28,709 nt of DNA, taken from a virus. Positions 6,342-11,828 of this stretch are shown one piece after another; within the stretch, counting starts at the first letter, position 1; the number at the start of each line of letters is the position of its first letter. The notes beneath the pieces are model-generated. The model was not told the origin of the DNA, did not search any database, and was given only the letters and a program-made list of their open reading frames with translations. Where the stretch lies: IMG/VR virus record IMGVR_UViG_3300024259_000122, positions 1-28,709 of that record. The stretch is one strand, 5' to 3'. The position numbers and the translations under genes were made by a program.

Positions 6342-6425
6342 GGAAGCGCTGCCATCAGTGAAGCAATCTGTCTGCTAAACAGTTGACGTTAATTCGTCAT
6401 GCAGGTGCAAATCCTGTCGCTTCCG
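6342..6425 (+). tRNA. tRNA-Ser (GCT)
   Basis: Acceptor GGAAGCG/CGCTTCC, anticodon loop CTGCTAA, long variable arm TGACG TTAATT CGTCA, T stem GCAGG/CCTGT, G discriminator. CCA is not encoded. Confidence 0.88.
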
Positions 6426-6427
6426 AT

Positions 6428-6511
6428 CCGGGTATTGAGCAACAGTGGCTCGTCTGGCTGTAACCCAGATGTCGAAAGACCGTGGTGGTGCAAATCCATC
6501 TGCCCGGACCA
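6428..6511 (+). tRNA. tRNA-Tyr (GTA)
   Basis: Acceptor CCGGGTA/TGCCCGG, D stem GAGC/GCTC, anticodon arm TCTGG CTGTAAC CCAGA, long variable arm with GTC GAAA GAC, T stem GGTGG/CCATC, encoded CCA. Confidence 0.9.
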
Positions 6512-6523
6512 AATTTTAAAATC

Positions 6524-6552
6524 TTGTTTCGTAGTTCCAAATATGCTATAAT
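6524..6552 (+). promoter_or_regulatory. sigma70-like promoter with weak -35
   Basis: TTGTTT (6524-6529) and a perfect TATAAT (6547-6552) with 17-nt spacing, 38 nt before the HNH gene at 6591. Confidence 0.6.
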
Positions 6553-6590
6553 ATAGGTATTCTGAGTTCGAACCTATAAGGAAACATATT

Positions 6591-7334
6591 GTGGAACTAT
6601 TTTGTGTAAACTGTGGAAACGAGATAACTAAGGATAAGTCAGCTAAGCGTAAATTTTGTTCGCGTTCCTGCTCTGCGGTTTATTCACTTCCTCGGCATAC
6701 GGGGAAGGTATTTAAAAAGACATGCAAGTGCGGTAAAAAATTTGAATCAAAAACCAGAAATAGAGTACACTGCGAAAACTGTGCTATATACATACCAGTA
6801 CGCAAAAGGAAAAAGCGGGTACCCAACAAAAACGCGTTTAATCCATGGATTACGAGCACAGGATATTTTGTTGATCGCCGTACGACTACTGGAAAGTACG
6901 TTAAGGTACGTGTTCGCGAACACCCAAATGCGAGAAATGGGTATATAGTCGAGCATCGAGTACTAGTAGAAGATAAGCTAGGTAGAATACTGGAAGCGCA
7001 CGAGGCAGTACACCACATCGACGGTAATCGCAAAAACAACAATCTAAGCAATTTGCAGTTACTTACCCATGCCGCGCACACCAGTCTACACGCTTGTCGC
7101 CATGGCGTCAATATGCTGCTATTAAAATGCCCAACATGCGGAATTTTATTTGAACGAGAACGAGGAAAATCGCATGTAAGCAAACGTACGTTGTCTAGTA
7201 GTTGCTCAATAGAGTGTGGGCATAAATTTATGTGGAGGCTTCGAAAAGAGCGGAGCAGCAAAGAAGTGCAAAAACTTCTTGCAGAAAATGTAGTTAAGGA
7301 GTATAAAGTATTCAATAAGCCTCTAGTGACATAG
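6591..7334 (+). CDS. HNH endonuclease flanked by zinc-ribbon-like segments
   Basis: A 247-residue protein starting at GTG after AAGGAAA; the GTG is chosen because it follows the ribosome site at normal distance and lies behind its own promoter. N-terminal cysteine groups (CVNC, CSRSC; then CKCG and CENC at about 45-64) form one or two zinc ribbons. The HNH_3-like core is at about 121-167: EHRVLVEDKLGR, HHIDGNRKNNNLSNLQLL and HxxLH. A further ribbon follows at 180-210 (CPTC, CSIEC). This multi-finger build is typical of phage homing nucleases. It interrupts the tRNA array between tRNA-Tyr and tRNA-Ser. Confidence 0.9.
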   Translation: MELFCVNCGNEITKDKSAKRKFCSRSCSAVYSLPRHTGKVFKKTCKCGKKFESKTRNRVHCENCAIYIPVRKRKKRVPNKNAFNPWITSTGYFVDRRTTTGKYVKVRVREHPNARNGYIVEHRVLVEDKLGRILEAHEAVHHIDGNRKNNNLSNLQLLTHAAHTSLHACRHGVNMLLLKCPTCGILFERERGKSHVSKRTLSSSCSIECGHKFMWRLRKERSSKEVQKLLAENVVKEYKVFNKPLVT

Positions 7335-7343
7335 TCTTAGTAT

Positions 7344-7424
7344 GGAGGGTCTGTTATCGGTGAAAACGAGCAGCCTTGAAAGCTGTGGACTTCGGTTCGG
7401 TAGGTTCGACTCCTGCACCCTTCG
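7344..7424 (+). tRNA. tRNA-Ser (TGA)
   Basis: Acceptor GGAGGGT/ACCCTTC, D stem GTT/AAC, anticodon loop CTTGAAA, variable arm with a GAC TTCG GTTC hairpin, T arm GTAGG TTCGACT CCTGC. CCA is not encoded. Confidence 0.88.
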
Positions 7425-7437
7425 AAAATTTTAACAT

Positions 7438-7516
7438 GGAGAGTCTGTTATTGCTGGAACGCACGATTTCGAAAATCGCGACTTAGGTCATGGGGGTTGG
7501 ATTCCCTCACTCTCCG
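7438..7516 (+). tRNA. tRNA-Ser (CGA)
   Basis: Acceptor GGAGAGT/ACTCTCC, anticodon loop TTCGAAA, variable arm GAC...GTC, T stem GGGGG/CCCTC with loop TTGGATT. CCA is not encoded. Confidence 0.86.
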
Positions 7517-7519
7517 TAT

Positions 7520-7594
7520 TGGCAGTTAATTCAGCGGTAGAAATCGAATCTTATATATTCGTATGCATCGGTTCGACTCCGATACTGCCGACCA
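7520..7594 (+). tRNA. tRNA-Ile (TAT)
   Basis: Acceptor TGGCAGT/ACTGCCG (T-G at the end), anticodon arm CGAAT CTTATAT ATTCG, T arm ATCGG TTCGACT CCGAT, encoded CCA. It reads AUA directly without lysidine. Confidence 0.88.
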
Positions 7595-7605
7595 AATTTT
7601 AATAT

Positions 7606-7681
7606 GGAACTGTATTTCAGTAGGTAGAAAGCGAGTCTGATAAATTCGTACGCGTTTGTTCAATTCAAACCAGTTCCACCA
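7606..7681 (+). tRNA. tRNA-Ile (GAT)
   Basis: Acceptor GGAACTG/CAGTTCC, D stem TTTC/GAAA, anticodon arm CGAGT CTGATAA ATTCG, T arm GTTTG TTCAATT CAAAC, encoded CCA. Confidence 0.9.
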
Positions 7682-7682
7682 T

Positions 7683-7758
7683 GGGCCGATAGTTCAGTTA
7701 GGAGAATACTAGTTTTGCAATCTAGAGGTCGCGGACGCAATTTCCGCTCGGTCCACCA
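7683..7758 (+). tRNA. tRNA-Ala (TGC)
   Basis: Acceptor GGGCCGA/TCGGTCC, D stem GTTC/GAAT, anticodon loop TTTGCAA, T stem GCGGA/TCCGC with loop CGCAATT, encoded CCA. The usual G3-T70 identity pair of tRNA-Ala is visible. Confidence 0.9.
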
Positions 7759-7767
7759 AATTTTTAT

Positions 7768-7844
7768 GGCGTAATAGTTCAATTGGAAGAATAGTTGGTC
7801 TCCAAAACCAGAAGACCTCCGTTCAATTCGGAGTTACGCTGCCA
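7768..7844 (+). tRNA. tRNA-Trp (CCA)
   Basis: Acceptor GGCGTAA/TTACGCT, D stem GTTC/GAAT, anticodon loop CTCCAAA on TTGGT/ACCAG, T arm CTCCG TTCAATT CGGAG, G discriminator, encoded CCA. Confidence 0.9.
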
Positions 7845-7866
7845 AATTTTTTAGGAGGAAAACCAC

Positions 7867-7895
7867 TTGACTTTTCAAAACAAATGTGGTATACT
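7867..7895 (+). promoter_or_regulatory. sigma70-like promoter
   Basis: TTGACT (7867-7872), 17-nt spacer and TATACT (7890-7895) in the context TGTGGTATACTA, which recurs at 8282-8292 and in part at 10831-10848. It lies 33 nt before the 59-residue gene. Confidence 0.85.
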
Positions 7896-7927
7896 ACCAT
7901 TAGTTAAGTGAACAAAGGGACCACACA

Positions 7928-8107
7928 ATGACATTTGAAGAATTTAAAACGCAATACAGCGGAAAACTGTGGGACGTGGAGGAAATAGCGGAGGGAGTCC
8001 TAGAACACGTTACAGACGCTCCTGAACTTTACAGCAGCGCTGAACTTTTTCTAGCTGAACGAGCGTTCCTAATAGAAGAACTAAGAGAACGCGATTTTAC
8101 AGTTTAA
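7928..8107 (+). CDS. Small acidic unknown protein (59 residues)
   Basis: ATG at 7928 opens a 59-codon frame ending in TAA at 8105-8107. The product is strongly acidic and helical (MTFEEFKTQY ... LFLAERAFLIEELRERDF). There is only a weak purine-rich site upstream (AAAGGGACC), but a clean promoter lies just before it. No family is recognised. Its transcript runs straight into the long stem-loop at 8117-8241, which may protect or process the mRNA end. A small, promoter-led, acidic early protein could be a host-takeover factor; this is inference only. Confidence 0.65.
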   Translation: MTFEEFKTQYSGKLWDVEEIAEGVLEHVTDAPELYSSAELFLAERAFLIEELRERDFTV

Positions 8108-8116
8108 TACGCAACC

Positions 8117-8241
8117 GTTTCTCCCCGCCGAGGACCACAACCAACATGGATCTTGAGTTGAGTTTTTGATCGCGTAATGATCTGCGCGTAGACGTTGATA
8201 CTATGATGGACTTTGGGTGGTTGCCTCGGCCAGGGAGAAAC
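8117..8241 (+). ncRNA. Long closed stem-loop, candidate structured RNA
   Basis: Three near-contiguous helices close a 125-nt element: GTTTCTCCC (8117-8125) with GGGAGAAAC (8233-8241), CCGAGG (8128-8133) with CCTCGG (8224-8229), and CAACC (8138-8142) with GGTTG (8219-8223). That is 20 pairs. The apical 76 nt contain no convincing reading frame. It lies on the transcript of the 59-residue gene and ends 22 nt before the next promoter. It could be a ncRNA, an mRNA end or an RNase III site. Confidence 0.6.
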
Positions 8242-8263
8242 ACGAAATAAATTGAAATACCAT

Positions 8264-8292
8264 TTGACATTCAGGAGATTATGTGGTATACT
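8264..8292 (+). promoter_or_regulatory. sigma70-like promoter for a non-coding transcript
   Basis: Perfect TTGACA (8264-8269), 17-nt spacer, TATACT (8287-8292) in TGTGGTATACTG. No protein gene of reasonable size follows for about 500 nt on this strand. Confidence 0.85.
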
Positions 8293-8298
8293 GATTGT

Positions 8299-8542
8299 GC
8301 TTATGAAAGTTGAACATTGGTTGTCGCGTGAATAAACATTCGCACAATATCGGACGTTAAAAATAGGCTGGAGCAATCCCAACGAATACGTTGCAAGTTC
8401 TTCGGTAGCCTGAAACTTGTAGCGCTGGAATAGCCTAACCACCGACGCGGTGACACGATGTCGATTTTGAAATTTTTGCCCATGCCAGACACTTAACGGT
8501 GAAGGCTGTCCGGGATGACGCTTCTGTCATGGGCATGTTTTT
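8299..8542 (+). ncRNA. Candidate promoter-driven structured RNA, about 240 nt
   Basis: A strong promoter precedes this segment, which has no convincing + strand reading frame. Hairpins seen: TAGGCT (8364-8369) with AGCCTA (8432-8437), enclosing CAACG AATA CGTTG (8380-8393) and CAAGTT...AACTTG (8394-8419). These are followed by CACCG ACG CGGTG (8440-8452) and GACA CGA TGTC (8452-8462). The end is TGCCCATG (8477-8484) with CATGGGCA (8528-8535) and T5 at 8538-8542, a terminator-like finish. The ends are estimated. I do not recognise the RNA class. Confidence 0.55.
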
Positions 8543-8647
8543 GCTTTCGTAGGTTTCGGAGCGCACTTGAGAAGGAAGAGCATTGCTTATGTCTAGTATT
8601 TCTTTTGCCGGAATTTACGATTGCCCAAAATTTGAATATTGATTTTT

Positions 8648-8729
8648 GCTTGCCTTGGTCGTTTTTATTTTGCTTATCACATCGTGCGGACTGACTCGCG
8701 CATACTCCTTGGCGATTGAGGCAAGCACA
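8648..8729 (+). other. tRNA-sized element with acceptor-like stem, unidentified
   Basis: GCTTGCCT (8648-8655) pairs perfectly with AGGCAAGC (8719-8726), followed by ACA. A tRNA-type linker (AATTTGAATATTG) stands before it and AAAATTTTTGACG after it. The size fits a tRNA, but no D, anticodon or T arm can be drawn. It may be a decayed tRNA or another small RNA. Confidence 0.35.
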
Positions 8730-8749
8730 TTATATTTGAAAATTTTTGA

Positions 8750-8787
8750 CGCGGAATAGAGTAATTGGTAACTCGCTAGTCTCATAT
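8750..8787 (+). pseudogene. tRNA 5' half with CAT anticodon, interrupted in the anticodon loop
   Basis: CGCGGAA, TA, a perfect D arm GAGT AATTGGTA ACTC, G, then CTAGT and the loop CTCATAT. The expected ACTAG and the whole 3' half are missing; the HNH ribosome site follows at once. The bases are those of an initiator-like tRNA-Met. It is either a remnant of a tRNA cut by insertion of the HNH cassette or a stand-alone half. Confidence 0.65.
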
Positions 8788-8803
8788 TAAGGAAAACACA
8801 TTA

Positions 8804-9328
8804 GTGTACTACAGTAAATTACATGAAAACACGGCACTAGCATATGCAAAAGGTTATCGAGTAGTAGATGGGATAGTCATGTCCCCGTATTCAAAAGAAC
8901 CGCGTACGCTATACACAAAGATGACTAAAAAACATTGTTCATATAAATTTACAATAAAAACGAGCGAAGGAAAAGGTTTTGGAATACCTGTACATAAATT
9001 AGTAGCATATCAAAAATTTGGTGACAAGGCATTTGAAACCGGAACGCATGTTAGGCACTTGGATGGTGACAGTTTGAATAACTCAGAAGAGAATATTGCG
9101 TTAGGTACTCCATCGGAAAACTCGTTCGATAGGCCCCACAATAAGAGGAAGCAATCTGCAATAAAAACAGCCACCGCTCATCGTAAATTTTCAGATAAAG
9201 AATGTGAAGAAATACGAAAATACCACGAAGAAACAAGATCGTATAAAAAGGTAATGGCGAAGTTCAACATTCCAGCAAAATCTTCACTTCGTTGTATTTT
9301 AACTACTGAGTATGTAACTACAGTTTAA
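8804..9328 (+). CDS. HNH homing-type endonuclease (HNH_3-like), copy 2
   Basis: A 174-residue protein starting at GTG 14 nt behind AAGGAAA. It is a clear paralogue of the protein at 2965, sharing AKGYRVVDG, VHKLVAYQKFG, VRHLDGDSLNN and the C-terminal helix-turn-helix-like end (YKKVMAKFNIPAKSSLRCIL). The HNH core lies at about residues 62-101. A tRNA-Met 5' half ends 16 nt upstream, and a complete initiator-like tRNA begins 7 nt downstream. That context suggests homing into a tRNA gene. The copy appears intact. Free-standing mobile endonuclease activity is expected from the family. Confidence 0.88.
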   Translation: MYYSKLHENTALAYAKGYRVVDGIVMSPYSKEPRTLYTKMTKKHCSYKFTIKTSEGKGFGIPVHKLVAYQKFGDKAFETGTHVRHLDGDSLNNSEENIALGTPSENSFDRPHNKRKQSAIKTATAHRKFSDKECEEIRKYHEETRSYKKVMAKFNIPAKSSLRCILTTEYVTTV

Positions 9329-9334
9329 TCCTGA

Positions 9335-9410
9335 CGCAGCGTGGAGGAGTTGGTCACCTCGCGGGTTTCATACGCCTGAGACACGAATTCGAATTTCGTC
9401 GCTGCTACCA
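9335..9410 (+). tRNA. tRNA-Met (CAT), initiator-like
   Basis: Acceptor CGCAGCG/CGCTGCT with a C1-T72 mismatch, the hallmark position of initiator tRNA. D stem GAGG/CCTC, anticodon arm CGGGT TTCATAC GCCTG, T arm ACGAA TTCGAAT TTCGT, encoded CCA. The GGG half of the initiator stem is partly kept. Confidence 0.85.
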
Positions 9411-9418
9411 ATAATTTT

Positions 9419-9491
9419 GCGGAGTAGTGTAGAAGTTAACATGCTGGATTCATATTCCAGTGCCTCAAGGGCCAATCTTGACTCCGCTCCC
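9419..9491 (+). tRNA. tRNA-Met (CAT), elongator-like
   Basis: Acceptor GCGGAGT/ACTCCGC, anticodon arm CTGGA TTCATAT TCCAG, T stem TCAAG/CTTGA with loop GGCCAAT. The 3' end is TCCC, so CCA is imperfect. An Ile (AUA) reading by lysidine is possible but less likely, since tRNA-Ile (TAT) is present. Confidence 0.78.
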
Positions 9492-9495
9492 AATC

Positions 9496-9635
9496 CTCGC
9501 AGGCTAACTAACGAATGTTGTAAAACGCTGCGAGACGCGGAGACCTAGCTAACCCGCGTCCCCTTCGCCGTAAGGGTCGTATGCCGAACGTCGGGCAAAT
9601 AAAACGGTAAGACGTGACATTCGGGAGAGACCGAA
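9496..9635 (+). ncRNA. Cluster of five hairpins, candidate structured RNA
   Basis: Successive helices are CTCGCAG/CTGCGAG (9496-9502, 9528-9534), GACGCGG/CCGCGTC (9534-9540, 9554-9560), CCCTT/AAGGG (9561-9565, 9572-9576), CCGA/TCGG (9584-9587, 9591-9594) and TTCGG/CCGAA (9620-9624, 9631-9635). No reading frame covers it. It follows tRNA-Met directly and precedes a linker-like AACTTGAATATAG. It has no T tract, so it is not a set of simple terminators. Confidence 0.5.
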
Positions 9636-9703
9636 AACTTGAATATAGCGCCCACTGATAAAATGTTCAGTACTTTTCGCACTACGCTTACGGAGGAATA
9701 CGA

Positions 9704-9949
9704 ATGCCCATAGAAATTGAACGACGTGTTTGCAAAAATTGCGGCCAAATAACTGACTATGAAAAAGGCCACGTTGTGTATGGGCCAAGCAATTATCCGT
9801 TCGATGCGTGGTGCTCATTGAAAGTCCCACTAGGCGCTATACCTACGCTTAAAATGACTTGCGCGAGCAATCAAAAACTTATGTTGGAATTTTGTTGCTA
9901 CCAATGTCTTTTTTCTTTTTTGGATGAAGACAATCGACATGGCACTTAA
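9704..9949 (+). CDS. Zinc-binding-like small protein, paralogue of 1590-1835
   Basis: An 81-residue protein after ACGGAGGAA. Cysteine pairs stand at residues 10/13 (RRVCKNC) and near the C-terminus (EFCCYQC), with PFDAWCSLKVP between them. The spacing and the FCxxxCL end match the protein at 1590, which has the same length. I infer a zinc-stabilised fold duplicated within this genome, with about 8 kb and the whole tRNA array between the copies. No function is known to me. No promoter is visible; it may be read from the upstream tRNA transcript. Confidence 0.75.
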   Translation: MPIEIERRVCKNCGQITDYEKGHVVYGPSNYPFDAWCSLKVPLGAIPTLKMTCASNQKLMLEFCCYQCLFSFLDEDNRHGT

Positions 9950-9991
9950 TATTTTGAGTCTTTAGGAATACAACAACCGGAGGAAACGACA

Positions 9992-10414
9992 ATGTTGGAC
10001 TACGCATATGGATTAGGATTTTTTACTTTTGGAACAGGTCTTTGGCTTTGGCTTATCGGAATACCTGTAGGGTACTTGGGCTGGCAGATGGCGACGAATT
10101 ACATAACCGACAAAACTGAGCCACTGCACGCTAAAGGGATAGCAATAGAGAAGTTCATGGACGAGCGGATTAACGATATTGAAGACCCCTGGGACACCCT
10201 GTGGTTTGCTTCTTTGGGCACTATGTCGGTAGCAATATTAGGTTTCGTATGGCCTGTCGCTCTTCCTATATGCGTAGTGCTTTTATCACTGCGATGTCTA
10301 CGCTGGTGCTTTCGACTTAAAACCAAGGTAGGATCAATTGGCAGCACCGCCCATAAACACACAGGCGACCAAGTTAACATTGAACCGGTTATAACTGGCC
10401 CAGTAAAATTTTAG
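9992..10414 (+). CDS. Inner-membrane protein with three likely TM segments
   Basis: A 140-residue protein starting after CCGGAGGAAA. Hydrophobic stretches at about residues 8-33 (FFTFGTGLWLWLIGIPVGYL), 68-82 (LWFASLGTMSVAILGF) and 83-101 (WPVALPICVVLLSL) suggest two or three membrane helices, with a charged loop at 38-66 and a polar 35-residue tail. RCLRWCFRLK follows the last helix, so that side is probably cytoplasmic. The family is unknown. It could be an envelope-acting phage factor, but no lysis signature is visible. Confidence 0.75.
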   Translation: MLDYAYGLGFFTFGTGLWLWLIGIPVGYLGWQMATNYITDKTEPLHAKGIAIEKFMDERINDIEDPWDTLWFASLGTMSVAILGFVWPVALPICVVLLSLRCLRWCFRLKTKVGSIGSTAHKHTGDQVNIEPVITGPVKF

Positions 10415-10415
10415 A

Positions 10416-10508
10416 ATGGGCATGCTAAGCTGGATTAAAAAGCGCGGATTCAAACTAGGCTGGACATTGAAGTTTCGAGGAAAGTCCCAACACAAAAAGA
10501 GGAAATAA
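10416..10508 (+). CDS. Possible 30-residue basic peptide
   Basis: ATG at 10416 gives MGMLSWIKKRGFKLGWTLKF followed by a lysine-rich end and TAA at 10506. It lies just behind the previous stop and just before the next start. It has a positive, amphipathic character. The upstream sequence has no good ribosome site, so it would need coupling to the previous gene. It may be a real micro-protein or merely leader for the GTG gene at 10511. Confidence 0.35.
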   Translation: MGMLSWIKKRGFKLGWTLKFRGKSQHKKRK

Positions 10509-10510
10509 CC

Positions 10511-10753
10511 GTGCCCCCAAAAATAAAATACTCAGTGCAAGTGCTCGTACCCGAAGAAACCAACTCAGAATACACAACTCACCGGAAAATTGACCTGCTC
10601 GATTTATGCCAAGCCATAGAACTCGCCAAAATCAACAATTCAATGGTAACAATTACAATACAAGACGGACACGATGGAGAAATGTACTGTAGCCGTGAGT
10701 TTCAACTGGACCCAATGGCATGCGCAAGTGTTCGCAGCAGTACAGTATATTGA
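10511..10753 (+). CDS. Unknown 80-residue protein, GTG start
   Basis: The GTG start is set by AAGAGGAAA 7-13 nt upstream. The product has alternating hydrophobic residues in IKYSVQVLVPEE and SMVTITIQDG, pointing to a small beta-sheet protein with one helix (LLDLCQAIELAKINN). No family is recognised. It is the last gene before the strong promoter at 10819. Confidence 0.7.
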   Translation: MPPKIKYSVQVLVPEETNSEYTTHRKIDLLDLCQAIELAKINNSMVTITIQDGHDGEMYCSREFQLDPMACASVRSSTVY

Positions 10754-10818
10754 CATTGTATAAGTTTTTAGCAGTATTATCACTATTCAAAGCGCGTAAA
10801 ATTAAATCCAAAAATAAC

Positions 10819-10847
10819 TTGACATTCGAACTGTGGTATGGTATACT
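10819..10847 (+). promoter_or_regulatory. Strong sigma70-like promoter
   Basis: Perfect TTGACA (10819-10824), 17-nt spacer, TATACT (10842-10847). The stretch CTGTGGTATGGTATACTATG echoes the -10 regions at 7890 and 8287. Confidence 0.88.
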
Positions 10848-10911
10848 ATGTGTACTTAAGATATAAAAATTGAAAACACAACTTCAACACCAAAACTCCT
10901 GGAGGAAAACA

Positions 10912-11667
10912 ATGAGTACCCAATTACACCAACTTCTACCCGCCGAATCTGACTTGGCAGGTCGCACTAAACGCATTTTGGCGGAAGGAATCACAACCTT
11001 CACCAAAAAGACTGAGCACTTCACAGGGCATACGCGAACCTTGACAATGCACGACGAATCGCGTTCAAACGAGGATCTCACCGAAGTCAAGGCACTCACG
11101 ACCACCGTAGCGGATAAACTTGCCTACATACAGGATAGTGTGATACCATATTACGATGCAATGGTTGCAAAAGAAACCACTAACCAATCAGCGCGAGCGG
11201 ACGTTATTGTAGATGGGACCAAACTACTTTCAGACGTGCCTGCTACCGCGCTGCTGGCATTTGAATCTCGTCTGAAAGACTTGCGCACAGTGTACGAAGC
11301 GATCCCCACGTTGGCTCCTGGTGTGGACTGGATAGCCGACAACACAAAATTCAACGTATGGAAGGACAAAAACAATAAGAAATCCACTAAAACTGAGAAA
11401 TCCATGCAGTTCAAAGAGGTTTCCCCAGCCCTTGGCGCACACAAGGCCCAAGTGGAAACCTGGGCAGCGGACGTTCCCGTAGGCACATACGTTCAGACTA
11501 CCGAGTGCTCCATGCTTACGCCCGGTGAGAAATCCAAGTACCTTGGCAAAATCGACGCTTTGATTACCGCTGTAAAAATGGCGCGACAAAAAGCAAACTG
11601 CGCGGAAGTTCCAGCCTACAGTGGCGCAGGCGCGGCCATCTTCAACTATATTCACGAAAGTGACTAA
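10912..11667 (+). CDS. DUF7873-like conserved protein
   Basis: A 251-residue protein; ATG at 10912 is chosen because TGGAGGAAAACA precedes it, and an upstream in-frame TTG has no such site. The central and C-terminal parts (NQSARADVIVDGTKLLSDVPATALLAFESRL, RTVYEAIPTL, DVPVGTY, MLTPGEKSKYLGKIDALITAVKMARQKAN) match my memory of a bacterial family of unknown function (DUF7873) in order and spacing. The role is unknown. It is monocistronic: a strong promoter stands in front and a strong terminator 314 nt behind. It looks like a cargo gene acquired from bacteria. Confidence 0.8.
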   Translation: MSTQLHQLLPAESDLAGRTKRILAEGITTFTKKTEHFTGHTRTLTMHDESRSNEDLTEVKALTTTVADKLAYIQDSVIPYYDAMVAKETTNQSARADVIVDGTKLLSDVPATALLAFESRLKDLRTVYEAIPTLAPGVDWIADNTKFNVWKDKNNKKSTKTEKSMQFKEVSPALGAHKAQVETWAADVPVGTYVQTTECSMLTPGEKSKYLGKIDALITAVKMARQKANCAEVPAYSGAGAAIFNYIHESD

Positions 11668-11808
11668 CAGGTTTTTGCGGGACATAGTTCTCGCAAGGTC
11701 TAAGCTCAATCTCAAATTCAAGCTAAAAGCCGCGTGATATAAGACACGCGCACTTAAAATTCAGAGTTTTACGACCTTAAGTTCAACTCGCCAAAAGTTT
11801 AATATTCG
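11668..11808 (+). other. Non-coding stretch with two hairpins
   Basis: GCGGGA...TCTCGC and a perfect CGCGTG ATATAAGA CACGCG hairpin (about 11730-11750) are seen, neither followed by a T tract on this strand. There is no gene. A linker-like AAAGTTTAATATTCG closes the stretch. Confidence 0.4.
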
Positions 11809-11828
11809 ATGGAAAGTCCAATACACAA

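Larger units (their letters stand above)
3735..7605 (+). repeat. Recurrent 11-nt linker AATTT(T/G)AATAT between tRNAs
   Basis: The motif AATTTTAATAT occurs at 4163-4173, 4683-4693, 5959-5969, 6331-6341 and 7595-7605. The variant AATTTGAATAT occurs at 3735-3745, 4417-4427 and 6142-6152. It usually starts right after an encoded CCA, and the next tRNA often begins at the following G. Shorter forms (AATTTTTAT) stand at 6245 and 7759. The A/U-rich single-stranded linker would suit RNase E-type cutting between tRNAs; that role is inference. Confidence 0.75.

Noticed and set aside
6680-7315. 211-codon frame on the minus strand
   Set aside because: It is the antisense shadow of the HNH gene at 6591, which has clear motifs, promoter and ribosome site.
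8104-8442. 112-codon frame on the minus strand
   Set aside because: It lies over structured RNA and a + strand promoter; no minus-strand gene or promoter is supported anywhere in the window.
8643-8759. Frame with a lipoprotein-like start (LLALVVFILLITSCG) and TTG codon
   Set aside because: No ribosome site, and the same bases form the 8-bp stem of the tRNA-sized element; the frame ends inside the tRNA half. Kept only as a possibility.
9614-9646. Possible promoter GTGACA ... GAATAT
   Set aside because: The spacing is 21 nt and the -10 is poor; the bases are part of a hairpin and a linker.
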